From NCBI GenBank assembly GCA_951799425.1, contig OX637399.1, positions 15,244,501-15,308,500 of the forward strand: a DNA stretch of 64,000 bases, given 5' to 3'. This stretch comes from Ilex aquifolium. Its lineage: Eukaryota > Streptophyta > Magnoliopsida > Aquifoliales > Aquifoliaceae. Below are positions 12,013 through 24,000 of the stretch, piece by piece. Made by a program: the position numbers and the translations under genes. Every line of letters starts with the position of its first letter. Positions within the stretch are counted from its first letter, which is position 1. The notes below the pieces were generated by a model that had not been told where the DNA came from, searched no databases, and saw nothing but the letters and a program-made list of their open reading frames with translations.

Positions 12013-15000
12013 GTGTGTTGCCTCTTCAATTTCTTTTATAATGGCAAAGAATTTCATTATAGTTTCAAGTATTACTGTTTTTCCCGCTTTTCTGGTTACA
12101 GGTTATTGTCAAGGAGGGATATTCAGGTGGTTGTGGAAAATGGGACACCTTTCCTATTCAAAAGTGCTCTTGACACTGCGAGGAGAATGAGGTCATTTCT
12201 GGGTATTGGCGGAAGCAGTGTAAGTGAAATGTTTTTTCTATGCTAGTGATGTTCTAGTTTCAATCAGATGTGTTTCTGATATCATATTTCTTGAACTGAG
12301 ACCTTCCTCTCATAATTTGAAGAAAAATCACGCCTCTCTTTTTCACACACACGTGAGCAGACACAAACTTCCTCAATCTTGCTAAAAGTTGGGATTTTGA
12401 ACTGAATTATTTAGTGTTTGAATTTATCTTAGGGAAGTAGTGTGATGAAATGTGATGTGGTTGGTGGTGGTGACAGGTTGACGGATTGGTGCTAATGGTG
12501 GCAAATCAAGATTGATTGGTGGTTTAGGTGGCAAATAGGTTGTGGGGTTGGTGCCAGATATAAAGAAAGAAATAGAGAGAACGAGGGGAAAAATCTGTTG
12601 GAGGGGACACAGAAAGCAAGGGGTGAAGGTTGGAGGTGCGGAAGAGGAGCGTGGGGATTTGGATATCTTTTTGTTAGATTTCAAGGGTAAAATTTCAAAA
12701 AATATAGGTGGCAATCCTTTATTAAGCATTATTGATTGCAGGTGTCACAAAAGTTTTATGTACCTTATGAGACTTGTTTGATTAAGGGGCAGACTTTAGG
12801 AGGCCTGGATGTAATTTACGCATAATTCCATTGCTTCATTTCATTATAATCCCATTACACATAATTCCATTACTATTTCTCGTACAAAATGACAATCAAC
12901 TCCTATATATTTTGTTCTCTCATGAAACACCAGATTACCCGCAATATTCATGGTAGCCTGATTATCACAAAACATTTGCATGGGCTTGTTATGAACAATG
13001 CCCATCTCCCCCAACAATGATTTCACCCATAACATCTCATATGCGACATCCACCATTGCCCTATATTCTGCATCTGCACTAGATCGAGCCACTACATTTT
13101 GTTTCTTGCTCCTCCAAGTCACTAAATTACCCCCCCCCAAAACAAATGTACATAAACTAGACACTGACCGTCTATCAAGGTGATCTCTTACTTAATCTGC
13201 ATCAATAAAGGCAACGATATCAAGATTATTGGATGATCTAAACAGTAAGCCTTTACCTGGTGCTCCCTTCAAATATCTTAAGATATGAAATATAGCATAC
13301 CAATGTTGTTGCCTTGGTGCTTGCATAAACTGACTCATTAGCCCAACAACAAAGGTAATATCTAGTCTAGTCACAGTCAAATAAAACAATTTTCCAATAA
13401 GTCTTTTATATTGCCCAAGCTCTTCAAAATTTTATGTTAGGATCCATTGGAGTGTCAACTGGTTTAGCACCCAACAAACCTGTTTTTGCAAGAAGATAGT
13501 TACATATTTTCATTGCGAGAGTGATATCCCTTCTCATGATCTTGCCACCTCAATACCCCAAAAATACCTCAATTTACCCAAATCCTTCATATGGAAATGC
13601 ACATATGTGCTTTTAGATCGCTAATGCCATCTGCATCATCTCTAGTAATGATAATGTCATCCACATACACAACAAGGATTATACTCCCCTTAGAAATTTA
13701 TCTCACAATTACAAAAATGATCTGACATTATTCTCTTTAACCCAAAGGCGACTACTACTTGATTGAATTTGTCAAACCAAGCCCTCAGTGACAGCTTGAG
13801 ACCATAGATTGCCTTTTTTAACAAGCAAACTTTATGGGACTCCCTTTGAGCAACATATCCCGGAGGTTGCTCCATATACACCTCCCTCTGTAATCATCAT
13901 GTAGGAAAGCATTTTTGATATCAAGTTGATACAAAGGCCAATGCTTGCACACAACTTCGAACAATAAGACCCGAACAGAACTAAGATGAGCAATGGGAGA
14001 AAAGGTCTCAACATAGTCCACACCAAAGGTTTGGGTATAGCCTTTGGCAACTAGGCGGGCCTTCAATCTATCTATAGTTCCATTGGCATGGTACTTAACT
14101 GCATACACCCAACGACACTCTGGAGGTAAGCATATGAGCTCCTAGGTATGATTACGATGTAAAGCGGCAATTTTTCCTCATCCATCGCATCTTCCACTTA
14201 GGAAAATACAATGTTTGAAGATAAGATTGAGGAAGAATAGTAGAAGACAAGGAACAAACAAAGGAATGAAAATTGTTAGAAAGATGTGAAAAATAGACTA
14301 TTTTATGAAGGGGATAACGCGAACATAATTGAACAACCTTTCGTAAAGCAATAGGAAGCTCATCAGAAGGCTCAAAAGAAATAGGTAACTCAAGTGATGA
14401 AACAGATGAGGGCGGAGGCAGCGAGGCAGGTGGCACAAAAGCAGTAGGCCGAGATTGTTGAGGCATTGAAGAAGCCTTAGATTTGCGTTGATAAACATGA
14501 AGATGCTTCGTAGAAGGTGGAGATACATCATGAGGAGCTACACAATCATAGCCTGGAACAGGAAGAGGAACCATAGAAGAACTATCGAGAGTAGTAGAAT
14601 CTAGTATATCACCACCAGAACCAAAAAATGACGTACCCTCAGAGGAGGTAACATCAGCACTAACAAGAAACTTTCAAGTGATGGGATTCCAACAATTGTA
14701 TCCATTTTGAGTACGAGAATACCCCATAAACATACATTTGACATCTTTGGGATCTAGTTTGTCTCGACATGGAGAAAGAATATGGGCAAAATACACACAT
14801 CCAAAAAACACGTTGATAGAGATCGAAAAGGGAGTGGATGAGCTTAATTGAAGAGTTGGATTTTATTATTTGTTTAGTATTATTATATTAGTTAGGAAAT
14901 ATCGATTTGACTAGGAGTATTAATTAGAGTTTGACTAGGAAATTATTATAGAGTTTTAGTAGTATAGGAGTTTGATTATGAAACTCTTTTAGAATTTTAG

Positions 15001-18000
15001 TAGGAGAATAGTTTTTATTTTGGTAGGGGACTTGTCCTATAAATATCGATGTAATCCCCACTATTTTTATTAGAGAGTGATATAATAAAAATTGTTTCTC
15101 TGTGGAGAATTTTTTGTGTGTTTCTTCGTCGATTCCTTGCAAGGATGAGGTAAATCCCTTTCACCCCCCTTATTTCTTCTTCTCTTTCTATTATTTGATT
15201 TCTAATCCTTTTCGTCCCACATCAATTTGGTATCATAGCGAAACTCCGATCCATAGCCTCCATTCTTCTTCTTTATTCTTTGCCTTCAAACTTATTGTTC
15301 ACTGTCAGTTGCTGATGGGTGTGACTGAACGGCCATACTCTGGTGCTTCTTGTCATCAGAATTTTCTTATTTTTGTTGCTGCTATTGGTTATCAGTACTG
15401 CACTGTTGCTGAAGGAGGTGGCTGCTCTTGTTAATCAAGCAGGTAAGCTTAAAAAAAAAAGCCCCAACCTATAAAACCCTTGGCCAACCCATATCTTTTA
15501 CTTAACTTGCTCCCTAGACTTAACCCAACCCATTCTAGAATTATCTGCAGCCTGTGAAATCTGGAATTCCAGAGGTTCTAGAAAGTACATTTTACCCCCC
15601 CTTTTCCTAAAAGTTTCTAAAATTATACTTTCTCCCACTAAAGTTTCTAACATTATGCTTTGACCCCAAATTTTTTTGAAATTACAGTTTTACCTCCCAA
15701 AAGTTTCTAAAATTCCAACCTTATCCCATAAGCTTCTAAAAATACATATTGACCCCAAAATTTTCAAAAAATTCCTCAAAACTCTCTTCCATCAATATGG
15801 TCTATAACTCTGAGTTAAGTGCTAAAGTGGAGGCTTTATCCCAAGCACATGATAATTAACAAAAGACATGAATGCTAGACTAGATACAATTCAAGCATCT
15901 ATAGTTTGTGAAACCAAAACAAGTGAAGATTTTAACTTTGTTTTTTCAATTGTCAATCAAAAAGTGGTTGAACACAACCCTTCCACTTATACCACAAGTT
16001 CCACTATTACAAATTCCAATCCGATTGAATGGCAATAAACCGAATTTATTCAATGTTGATGAGCCCAAAAGTTCTAGTTCTACTCATCCTACAACAATTG
16101 GTTTTGATAAGTCGATTGCAAAGGTTGTTCTGACAAATGAAGTTAAACAAGTTTGAAACCTGGTTTTTTTAGATGGGGTTGCTACTTTTTCGTCAATATC
16201 ATCACCATCCTTTTATCTGGAACAAAGTGTGAAGGTTATGAAGATTCGAGATATAGATTCTTCCCATTGTGATATCTTATATTATGTCATTGAAGGTAGA
16301 TCTTATTTCTATGCTATTAGGTTTGAAGATGTGTTTTACCGTCTGATGTCAATTCTCTTGAAGTATTCTTGCTACAACAACTCTTCGGAGAAGAGTTTTT
16401 TTCAGCCGAGGAGAATTGATAGAGATCGAAAAGGATTGAATGAGCTTCATTGAAGAGTTGGATTTTATTATTTGTTTTAGTATTATTATATTAGTTAGAA
16501 AATATCTGTTTGACTAAGAGTATTAATTAGAGTTTGAATAGGAAATTATTATAGAGTTTTAGTAGTATAAGAGTTTAAGAGTTTGATTATGAAACTCTTT
16601 TAGAATTTTAGTAGGAGAATAGTTTTTTATTTTGGTAGGGGACTTGTCCTATAAATATCGATGTAATCCCCACTATTTTTATTAGAGAGTAATATAATAA
16701 AAATTGTTTTGGAGAATTTTTTGTGTGTTTCTTCATCGATTCTTTGCGAGGATGAGGTAAATCCCTTCCACCCTGCTTTCTTTTTCTCTTTCTGTTCTTT
16801 GATTTTTAGTCCTTTCTGTCCTATATCACACGTGGAGATAACTCATACAAGAGTAAATTAGGATATATGATAGAAAAAGGGATGGAACTGCCAAGGACAG
16901 AAGAGGGCATGCGATTAATAAGATAACAAGTAGTTAAATATAGTAGCCCCCCAGAATTCTTTTCGAACATTCACATGTAACATTCAGGTTCTAGCAACCC
17001 TAGGAAGCACGGATATAGACACAGGTGCTGTATCCGATACAATACGGACATGAGGATACGACAAAATATAGGATACGGGTACGACAAGGATACAACTAAT
17101 TAATATAATATTATATATTTTTTATATAAATAAGATTAATAATAAGACCTAAAAATCATTGAGTAGTTGGTTATTATCTTTCAACAATTGAGTAATGGGC
17201 CAATATAATAGAATTAGGCAATGGGTTTAACATAAAAGTGGGAAGTGGGCTTGTGGGTTAATCTATTTAATAATTAATAAATAAATTATACAATATTAAT
17301 AAAAGAAAGCAACGCCTTCTCTGTTCAGCCGAGATCGAGAGAGAGAGAGAGAGAGAGAAAAGAAAAAAGAACTAGGGCACCGATAGCGAAGCAGCCGGAG
17401 AAAGGAAGAAGGAAAGAAGAAAGAAGGAAAGAAGCAAATCCGGTATGTCTCTTCACCACTTCTTTTCTACTCTCTGTCGACGTCCTCTGCTTCTTCTTCT
17501 TCCTTTTTAGCCCCTTATTCCCTGTATCTGGCTGTATCCCTTACGTGTCCTAGCTGTATCCGGGTTCAAAAAATTTTGGTTCGCTGTTCAAGACACCTGT
17601 AGGAGCCGGCTGTATCCCACCTGTATCTGTGTCAGACATGTGTACGACACCGTCACGTCGACCTCCTGGCGAGTGTCCGTGCTTCCTAGTAGCAACCTCT
17701 ATCAAATGTCTATTTTTGTGTTAAGCTAAGCCATTCTGTTGAGGGGTATATCCACAAGAAGACTGATGTACAATACCATTTAGTTCACAATAAGAATGAA
17801 GAGATCCCTTAACATATTCCAAGGCATTATTAGAACGTAAAGTGCAAATGGAACAACCAAATTGATTTGCAATTTCTTTATGAAAGAGTTTAAATACCGA
17901 AGAAATTTCAGATCGATCTTTAATTAAAAACAAGCAAATCATATGTGAAAAGTCATGCACAAATGTAATAAAATACGAAAAACCTAAGACACTCTTATGT

Positions 18001-21000
18001 CTTGCTGGACCCCCCACACATCTGAGTGGACTAACTCAAAAGGGGCAGATCGACGATTATTGACACGAGGAAGAAAAGAGACGGTGATGCTTGCCCAATT
18101 GGCAAGCTTCACATTCTAACATAGACACTGATTGTAATGAAGGAACCAAAGACTTCAATGACTGCAAAGAGGGTTGTCCCAAACGGCAATGCCATTGATG
18201 TGTAACATCACTCAAATCAGGTAGACTATCAACATAATAGAGTCCACCCAACCTCCACCAATCATCTTCTTCGTTCTAAGGTCCTGAAACACACATAAAG
18301 AGGGATAGAATGTCACCGAACAATTTAAAGCTTTAGTCAACTTACTAATAGAAAGGAGGTTGAAAGGAAACTGTGGTACATATTGGACAGAAGATAAAGA
18401 TAAAGAGGAAGATGGTGAAATAGTACCACTACCGAGCACAGGACGACAACTACCATCAGCAAGAGTAACAAAAAACTTAGACTGATTAGTATCCAAAGTA
18501 GATAATAAGGAAGACTGACCAGTCATATGAGCCGAGGCTCCTGGGTCAATAATCCAAGACGACAAACTAGAAGTGGCAAGACATGCACTGTTACATGAGT
18601 GGGCAAGAGGAGCAACATTGGTACCAGAAGCTTGCTGAACTTGCTAAAGCAAAGCTGGGTACTCTGATTTGGTAAGAGTCACAGACTGCTGAACTTGAGG
18701 AAGAAGATATGGTACTAGCATTAATATCAGGGAAAGTTGAGTCTATCTCAGAAGTGATAACTTGATTTCCCTGATTCTCCCATTGTTTTTACCAATGAGA
18801 TCATAACACTTGTCCACAGTATGTCTATCACCACCACAGTGAGTACATCGACCTCGGTCCCGACCTCGAAACTTTGTACGGCCTTGACCATGCTCTCTAC
18901 CACTGAAGCCCCCAGATGAACTAAAGCGACCCCTACCAGTAGGACCACAACCACACGAACTACGTCTGCCTCACCAAAAACCAGGGGAATTAAAGAAAGA
19001 AACCAAGGCTGAATTATCTTTTCCAGTGGCACTAGAGGATGAGGCGGATGCAACAGAAGCCCGAAGAACACGAGAGTAAACATTACTGAGCACTGGAAGA
19101 CTTCCATCCCCAGCTAAAATCTGACACTGAATACCCTGAAGTTTAGAATGCAATCCTGATAAGAATTTAGAGACATAAAATTCTTCTCGTTGCTTCTTTA
19201 AGATATTCAAATTAGTAGTCAATGGATGATACTGATTAAGCTCATCCAATGTCCCTTTAAACAAGCTGTACTACTCACCAACACTGCGATCTCCTTGCTG
19301 CAACAGAAAAATGTTCTCATACAATTTAAATACACGAGAAATATTTTGATCCATAGAGAACATCTCTCGTAAAGCATCCCATTATCTCCTTTGCTGTGTC
19401 CAAAAACATGACATTCGCACTAATTGACGGCTCCATACTTTTTCACAGCCAAGTAATAACCAATGCATTGTCTGACGTCAACTCATCATAGCCCTTATCA
19501 TCCTTCTTTGGTGGTAAATCCTGAATAAACTTAAGCTTCTTTCTTGCCCCCAAAGCAATCGTAAAGGCTTGTGCCCACAACAAGTAGTTAGTGCCATTCA
19601 ATTGGATGGTAGTAACCTGTATTCCAATATTTAGATATGATTTTTACATTAGCACCACTACTGCCACCATTATCCATGAGAGCTACTCAATAAAATAACC
19701 TTAAGCTTCTATGTGATGCAAAATGAACAAGAAACCATAAACTGAAAACTGAAAAATGCAAGGAAAAGCAACTGAAACCTCCTGGCAATGGAGCCAATAG
19801 CCACTAAACCAGTCTAGATGAAGCACTGAAAAACTAGGGTTTTGGCGTACCAATCGGTTTCAAAACACAGAACCATCTTGCCAGAAGATACAACCAAGAG
19901 AGAGAAACAAATCCACGTGGGATCTGCACTGTACAGATGACTATACAGTATGTGAACAGTGACGAGGGCTGGTCAACCTTTGTTTGGTTCTTAATATACT
20001 TTGAGTAAATAAGAGGAAAAAGAAGGAGAAGAATAAAAAAGGAAAAGAAAGAAAGGAGAAAAATTGAAGAAGAGAAGAAACGAAATTGATTAGGGTTAGG
20101 GTTTTTGCTCTGATACCATGTCACAGATAAAAGAAAGATGACAGAAATCATATTACGGGTGAACTACCAAAAAATCAATAAACAAGATCTGACCTATCTA
20201 GTACATATAATGAAAACATGTGTGTCTATGTACCATAATACCCCTACCATTTAAACTGAATTTAATGAAACCTTAATATATGTAACTCTTAAATAGACAT
20301 CTAGTATGTACATTTTAGTAAAGTACATTATAAAATTAAGTCTCACGTGTAGCGCCACGGGATATGAGAGAAATTGGAGTGATTTTGATCATGTACATTC
20401 TAAGAAAAAGAATCGCTTGGAGCAACAAAGATTAAATGCTCTCGTTTATGTGAAGTACAACATTCACCTTGAAATGAGACAATTGAAAAGACAAGAAAAG
20501 AATGACACTTTTGATCCAATTTGTCTATTGGATATGGAATCCGATGATGAGTGGATTACTGAGAGTGAAGATCCATGTCTACCAGAAGACAACTCATGGA
20601 TGGATGTTCATGAATGTTTTCAACTTGATGAAAGTGCATCTTCTATCAAGAAGAGAAAAAGAGGTATTCTTTAATCTTTATTATTTATTATATATTTATA
20701 TTTATATATCGTTTGCCATTTAGTCATTTACCAATTATTATTTGTAGGACCAAGGAACTTAAATGCTATTAAAAAAGGCAAAGCTAAAGTTGTTGAGATA
20801 GATGATGATGATGATGATGAAGATGATGGTATTGAAGTGGTTGATGATGAGAAAACGGAGATGGTTGAAGTAGAAGAAAATGATGATGATGATGAAGATC
20901 TTGACCTTGGAGATGATGATGATTGAAGAAATTGACTACTTCTATTTTTTTGATGAGTATTAGAACTTGACTTTTTTTGGTCATTCAATGCACCTCTCAT

Positions 21001-24000
21001 TTTTTGGGACCATAGGTCCATAACTTGACTTTTGATTGAAGTATAGTTATAATGATAGATACATATTCTCTTGATAGATGCTTTATTTTATATTCTAGTT
21101 GGCTTGCAAATTACAAATAATATATAAAAATCAATCACGGTGGGACTCGAACCCACATTTTCTATCCATAAAGGCTAGTGTCTTTCCATTTAGATGACGT
21201 GATTATGTCAATTGATTATTTTTACAATGCAATAGTGCTCAAAATTCAATGCCTTGCCAATTTTAACTATATAGATGTTATTTTTTATCTTTGTTTGAAT
21301 TTTGTGTCGAATCTTACGATTCACGATTCAATACGATTCGATACGATTCACGATTCACAAATTTAAGATTCCGATTCACGATACGAATCTCGATTTAATA
21401 ACTGTGCCAAGGTACATTTGAAAGTACAGCTTGACAATTTTAGCTCAATTTTTTATCGCGATTTGACAACCATGAGTACAGGTGTGTGCATGGGCGGTTG
21501 CTCATGGTAAGTTTAACACAAAGGCTTTGCTGTAAAAATGAAAACCTACTAAATGTTTACTACCGCAATTGTGTGCTATGTGTAAGAAAGATTGCGAGAG
21601 TGTGAATCACTTACTTCTGCATTGCCCGATTGCTTGGTCCTTCTGGAACAAGTGTTTTGAGGTGGCTGCAAGGTTGATCTCTTCTATATTTTGTGTGGAC
21701 TTCCATGTTGTTGGAAAAAAAATTTAAAAGGATTCAATGTTTGTGAGAGTGCAATTTTTGCTACTCTGTAGGTGATTTGGATAGAAAGAAACACAAGAAT
21801 CTTTGAGGATAAATGCGAGGTGGTTGAAGATTTATGGAATTGTATCCATTTCCTGGCTTCTTTTTGGGCATCGATTTCTAAGGAGTTTGATACCATTGCT
21901 CTTTTTGGCATTTTGAGAAGTTGGTCTAGAAGAATATTATGTTTATGTTGGTTGCCTATATGGGACTGTTATAGTTATTTGGCATAAGGATTGGACTACT
22001 TGTCCACACTCCACCCTTACTCTCTTCTTGTACTACCTATTTCTGGTTATCAATAAAATTTTGTTACTTATCGAAATAAAATTGTGTTACACGATGCATA
22101 TCGACCCTTTAAAGCTATGGTTAAGGTATTTATACATAACAAAAAATATGTCAAGGCAGAAGGTTAAAAAAAAAAGAGTACCTTTCCACCTTATTTGGAT
22201 GGTGAATTTGGTGTTGATAATGAGGTGGTCAATAGATTTCTTAGATTTAATTTTGGTTGGATTTTTAGTGCCTTTTTTTTCCTTTCAAATTTTTAGTGCT
22301 AACTGTGTTACATTGTGGAGTCCATTGTAAAATCTCAACCATTTCCATGGTCATGATACTATAAAGTTCAAGATCTGAAAGCATCATTGAAAGGAGGAGA
22401 TCAAGCATTAAAGTTACTTATTCAACCTCCGTATTCATTTTCATGCTTAGGACAAATGTAATGACCTAGACATCTAAGATGAACCCTTAGTTATTTTTTA
22501 ATTTAGGATGATTAGGATAAAAATGGAATTGGAAGTGATCCGATTATGACTCCTAAGTGATTTAAAATGATAAGTTTTTGTAAACCATTTCTGAATTTTG
22601 AAAATATAGTTTGAGTCACAATCGGACCCCTCTTTGAGCAACACCTTTTAGTGCTCGAGAACACAAGTTTTTGCCTAGTTTTAGGCTTAAAAAATTTGTA
22701 GAGACCATTCTATGCGCGCTAGCCTTCGCTAGAGCGATCCTTGATGACTTAGGATAAAAAGAGAAAGCGACATAGGGGATCAATACAAGGCTCGCTCTAT
22801 GAGCTCGCTCGAACAGTCCCATGGTCGCTCGAGCGGTGCTCATGGTTGCTCGAGCGGTCCTGGTCCTTGACTGATTTGAGGCACTCTTTTTTACTCCAGT
22901 GTCAAGCGCCCTATGACCACCCTCCCACTGATCAAGCGGTCGTTTGCGAATCGGAGTTTTTTTATTTATTAAGACTATTATTTCGGACCTATAAATAAGG
23001 AGAGCCTTCCCACATCTAGGTTAAGCCTTGAGAGGCTTTTGTGAGATTTCTAAGAGAAAACTATCTTGCTACCTTGAGAGCTTTCACCACAACCTAGATT
23101 CCTAAGGTCCAAAGGCTACCACTAGTGATTTTACCCAACCTCATAAATTGGTGTTGAAGAACTTGTTGGTTGAATAAATCCATTGGTGTATGCATATTGA
23201 GGATTGTTGGCGGGCCCATAATCGCTTGAGGCCTACACAAACCGTGCGGCAGGGAGGTCCAAGTGAAGTTACAACAGACATCGGAGAGAGAGTTTCGGTG
23301 GAGAGACGTAACAAGGAAAGGATCATCTAGTTATGATAGTGGTTGATGTATAAGTTTCGAGTACTTGTATGTTGACTTGGTGATGGGGACAAATGACAAC
23401 AACCGCATAAAGTTTATGAAAGGCGAGGGAAAGATGCTTCCAAGGCTCAAACTTTAATTTGGTACATGTTGGATGATGCGGAGCCTGCTTGGGAGCTTGC
23501 ATAAGCATAAATGGAGTCTTATTTTTAGTTGCTTTGAGTTAGTTTGGTAGTATCAGTGTTTTATGTTGTTTGTTTATATTTTTTAGAATGACGGTAATTT
23601 TATAATTTTTAGAATTTTTGGAATGAGTTATATTTTTGGGTCAAATTCTAGTGTTGAATATTCTAGAATTTAATGTACTAATTCTAGTTAATTTTAGTCT
23701 TTTAATTTTTAGGGATTTAGGGTTTTTAGAGTCTTAGAGACTTTGGAATTCTAATCTTTTGGGATTAAGAGTACTTAGAACTCTATATATAGTTAATGTT
23801 ACTTTTAATAAAATATAGAGAGATATTTTAGAAATTTCGGCAATTATATGGTTCTTGAGTTGTGTGATATAATTCTAACACCTAGGTGTAATGTCTAAGG
23901 AATCCTAGGAGTGATTCCTAGTCAAAGTTACTGTTCACAGTCCCATTACTGTCCATTAATACTGTTCACAGCCCCTAAACAACCCCTATTTTTATTTTAT

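Larger units (their letters stand above)
14814..16828 (+). mobile_element. TRG-1: non-autonomous LTR retroelement (TR-GAG-like), complete with TSD
   Basis: A 2015 bp element with 411 and 412 bp LTRs (14814-15224 and 16417-16828), each starting TGATAGAG and ending ATCA. It is flanked by the 5 bp target duplication CACGT (14809-14813 and 16829-16833). The PBS-like ATTTGGTATCATAGC follows the 5' LTR, and a purine-rich stretch (GCCGAGGAGAA) precedes the 3' LTR. The 1.2 kb interior has no pol. It has a leader of degenerate AAAAGTTTCTAAAATT repeats (about 15600-15780) and decayed coding sequence ending in S-F-F-Q-P, which links it to TRG-2. It lies in the COP-1 integrase gene in the opposite orientation. 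Confidence 0.92.
12844..20312 (-). mobile_element. COP-1: Ty1/copia retrotransposon, 3' truncated, with two nested insertions
   Basis: Minus-strand copia in the order 5' LTR (20312-20119), PBS, gag, protease, integrase, reverse transcriptase, RNase H, which is the copia order (integrase before RT). The reading passes from one side of each nested element to the other once those (17000-17689 and 14814-16828) are set aside. The 3' LTR is missing; the element ends near 12844 just after RNase H. The coding parts are broken by stops. The 5' LTR abuts the hAT remnant at 20313. Confidence 0.9.

Noticed and set aside
20728-21021. Ser- and His-rich minus-strand open frames
   Set aside because: Antisense of the GATGAT repeats that encode the acidic tail of the hAT remnant.
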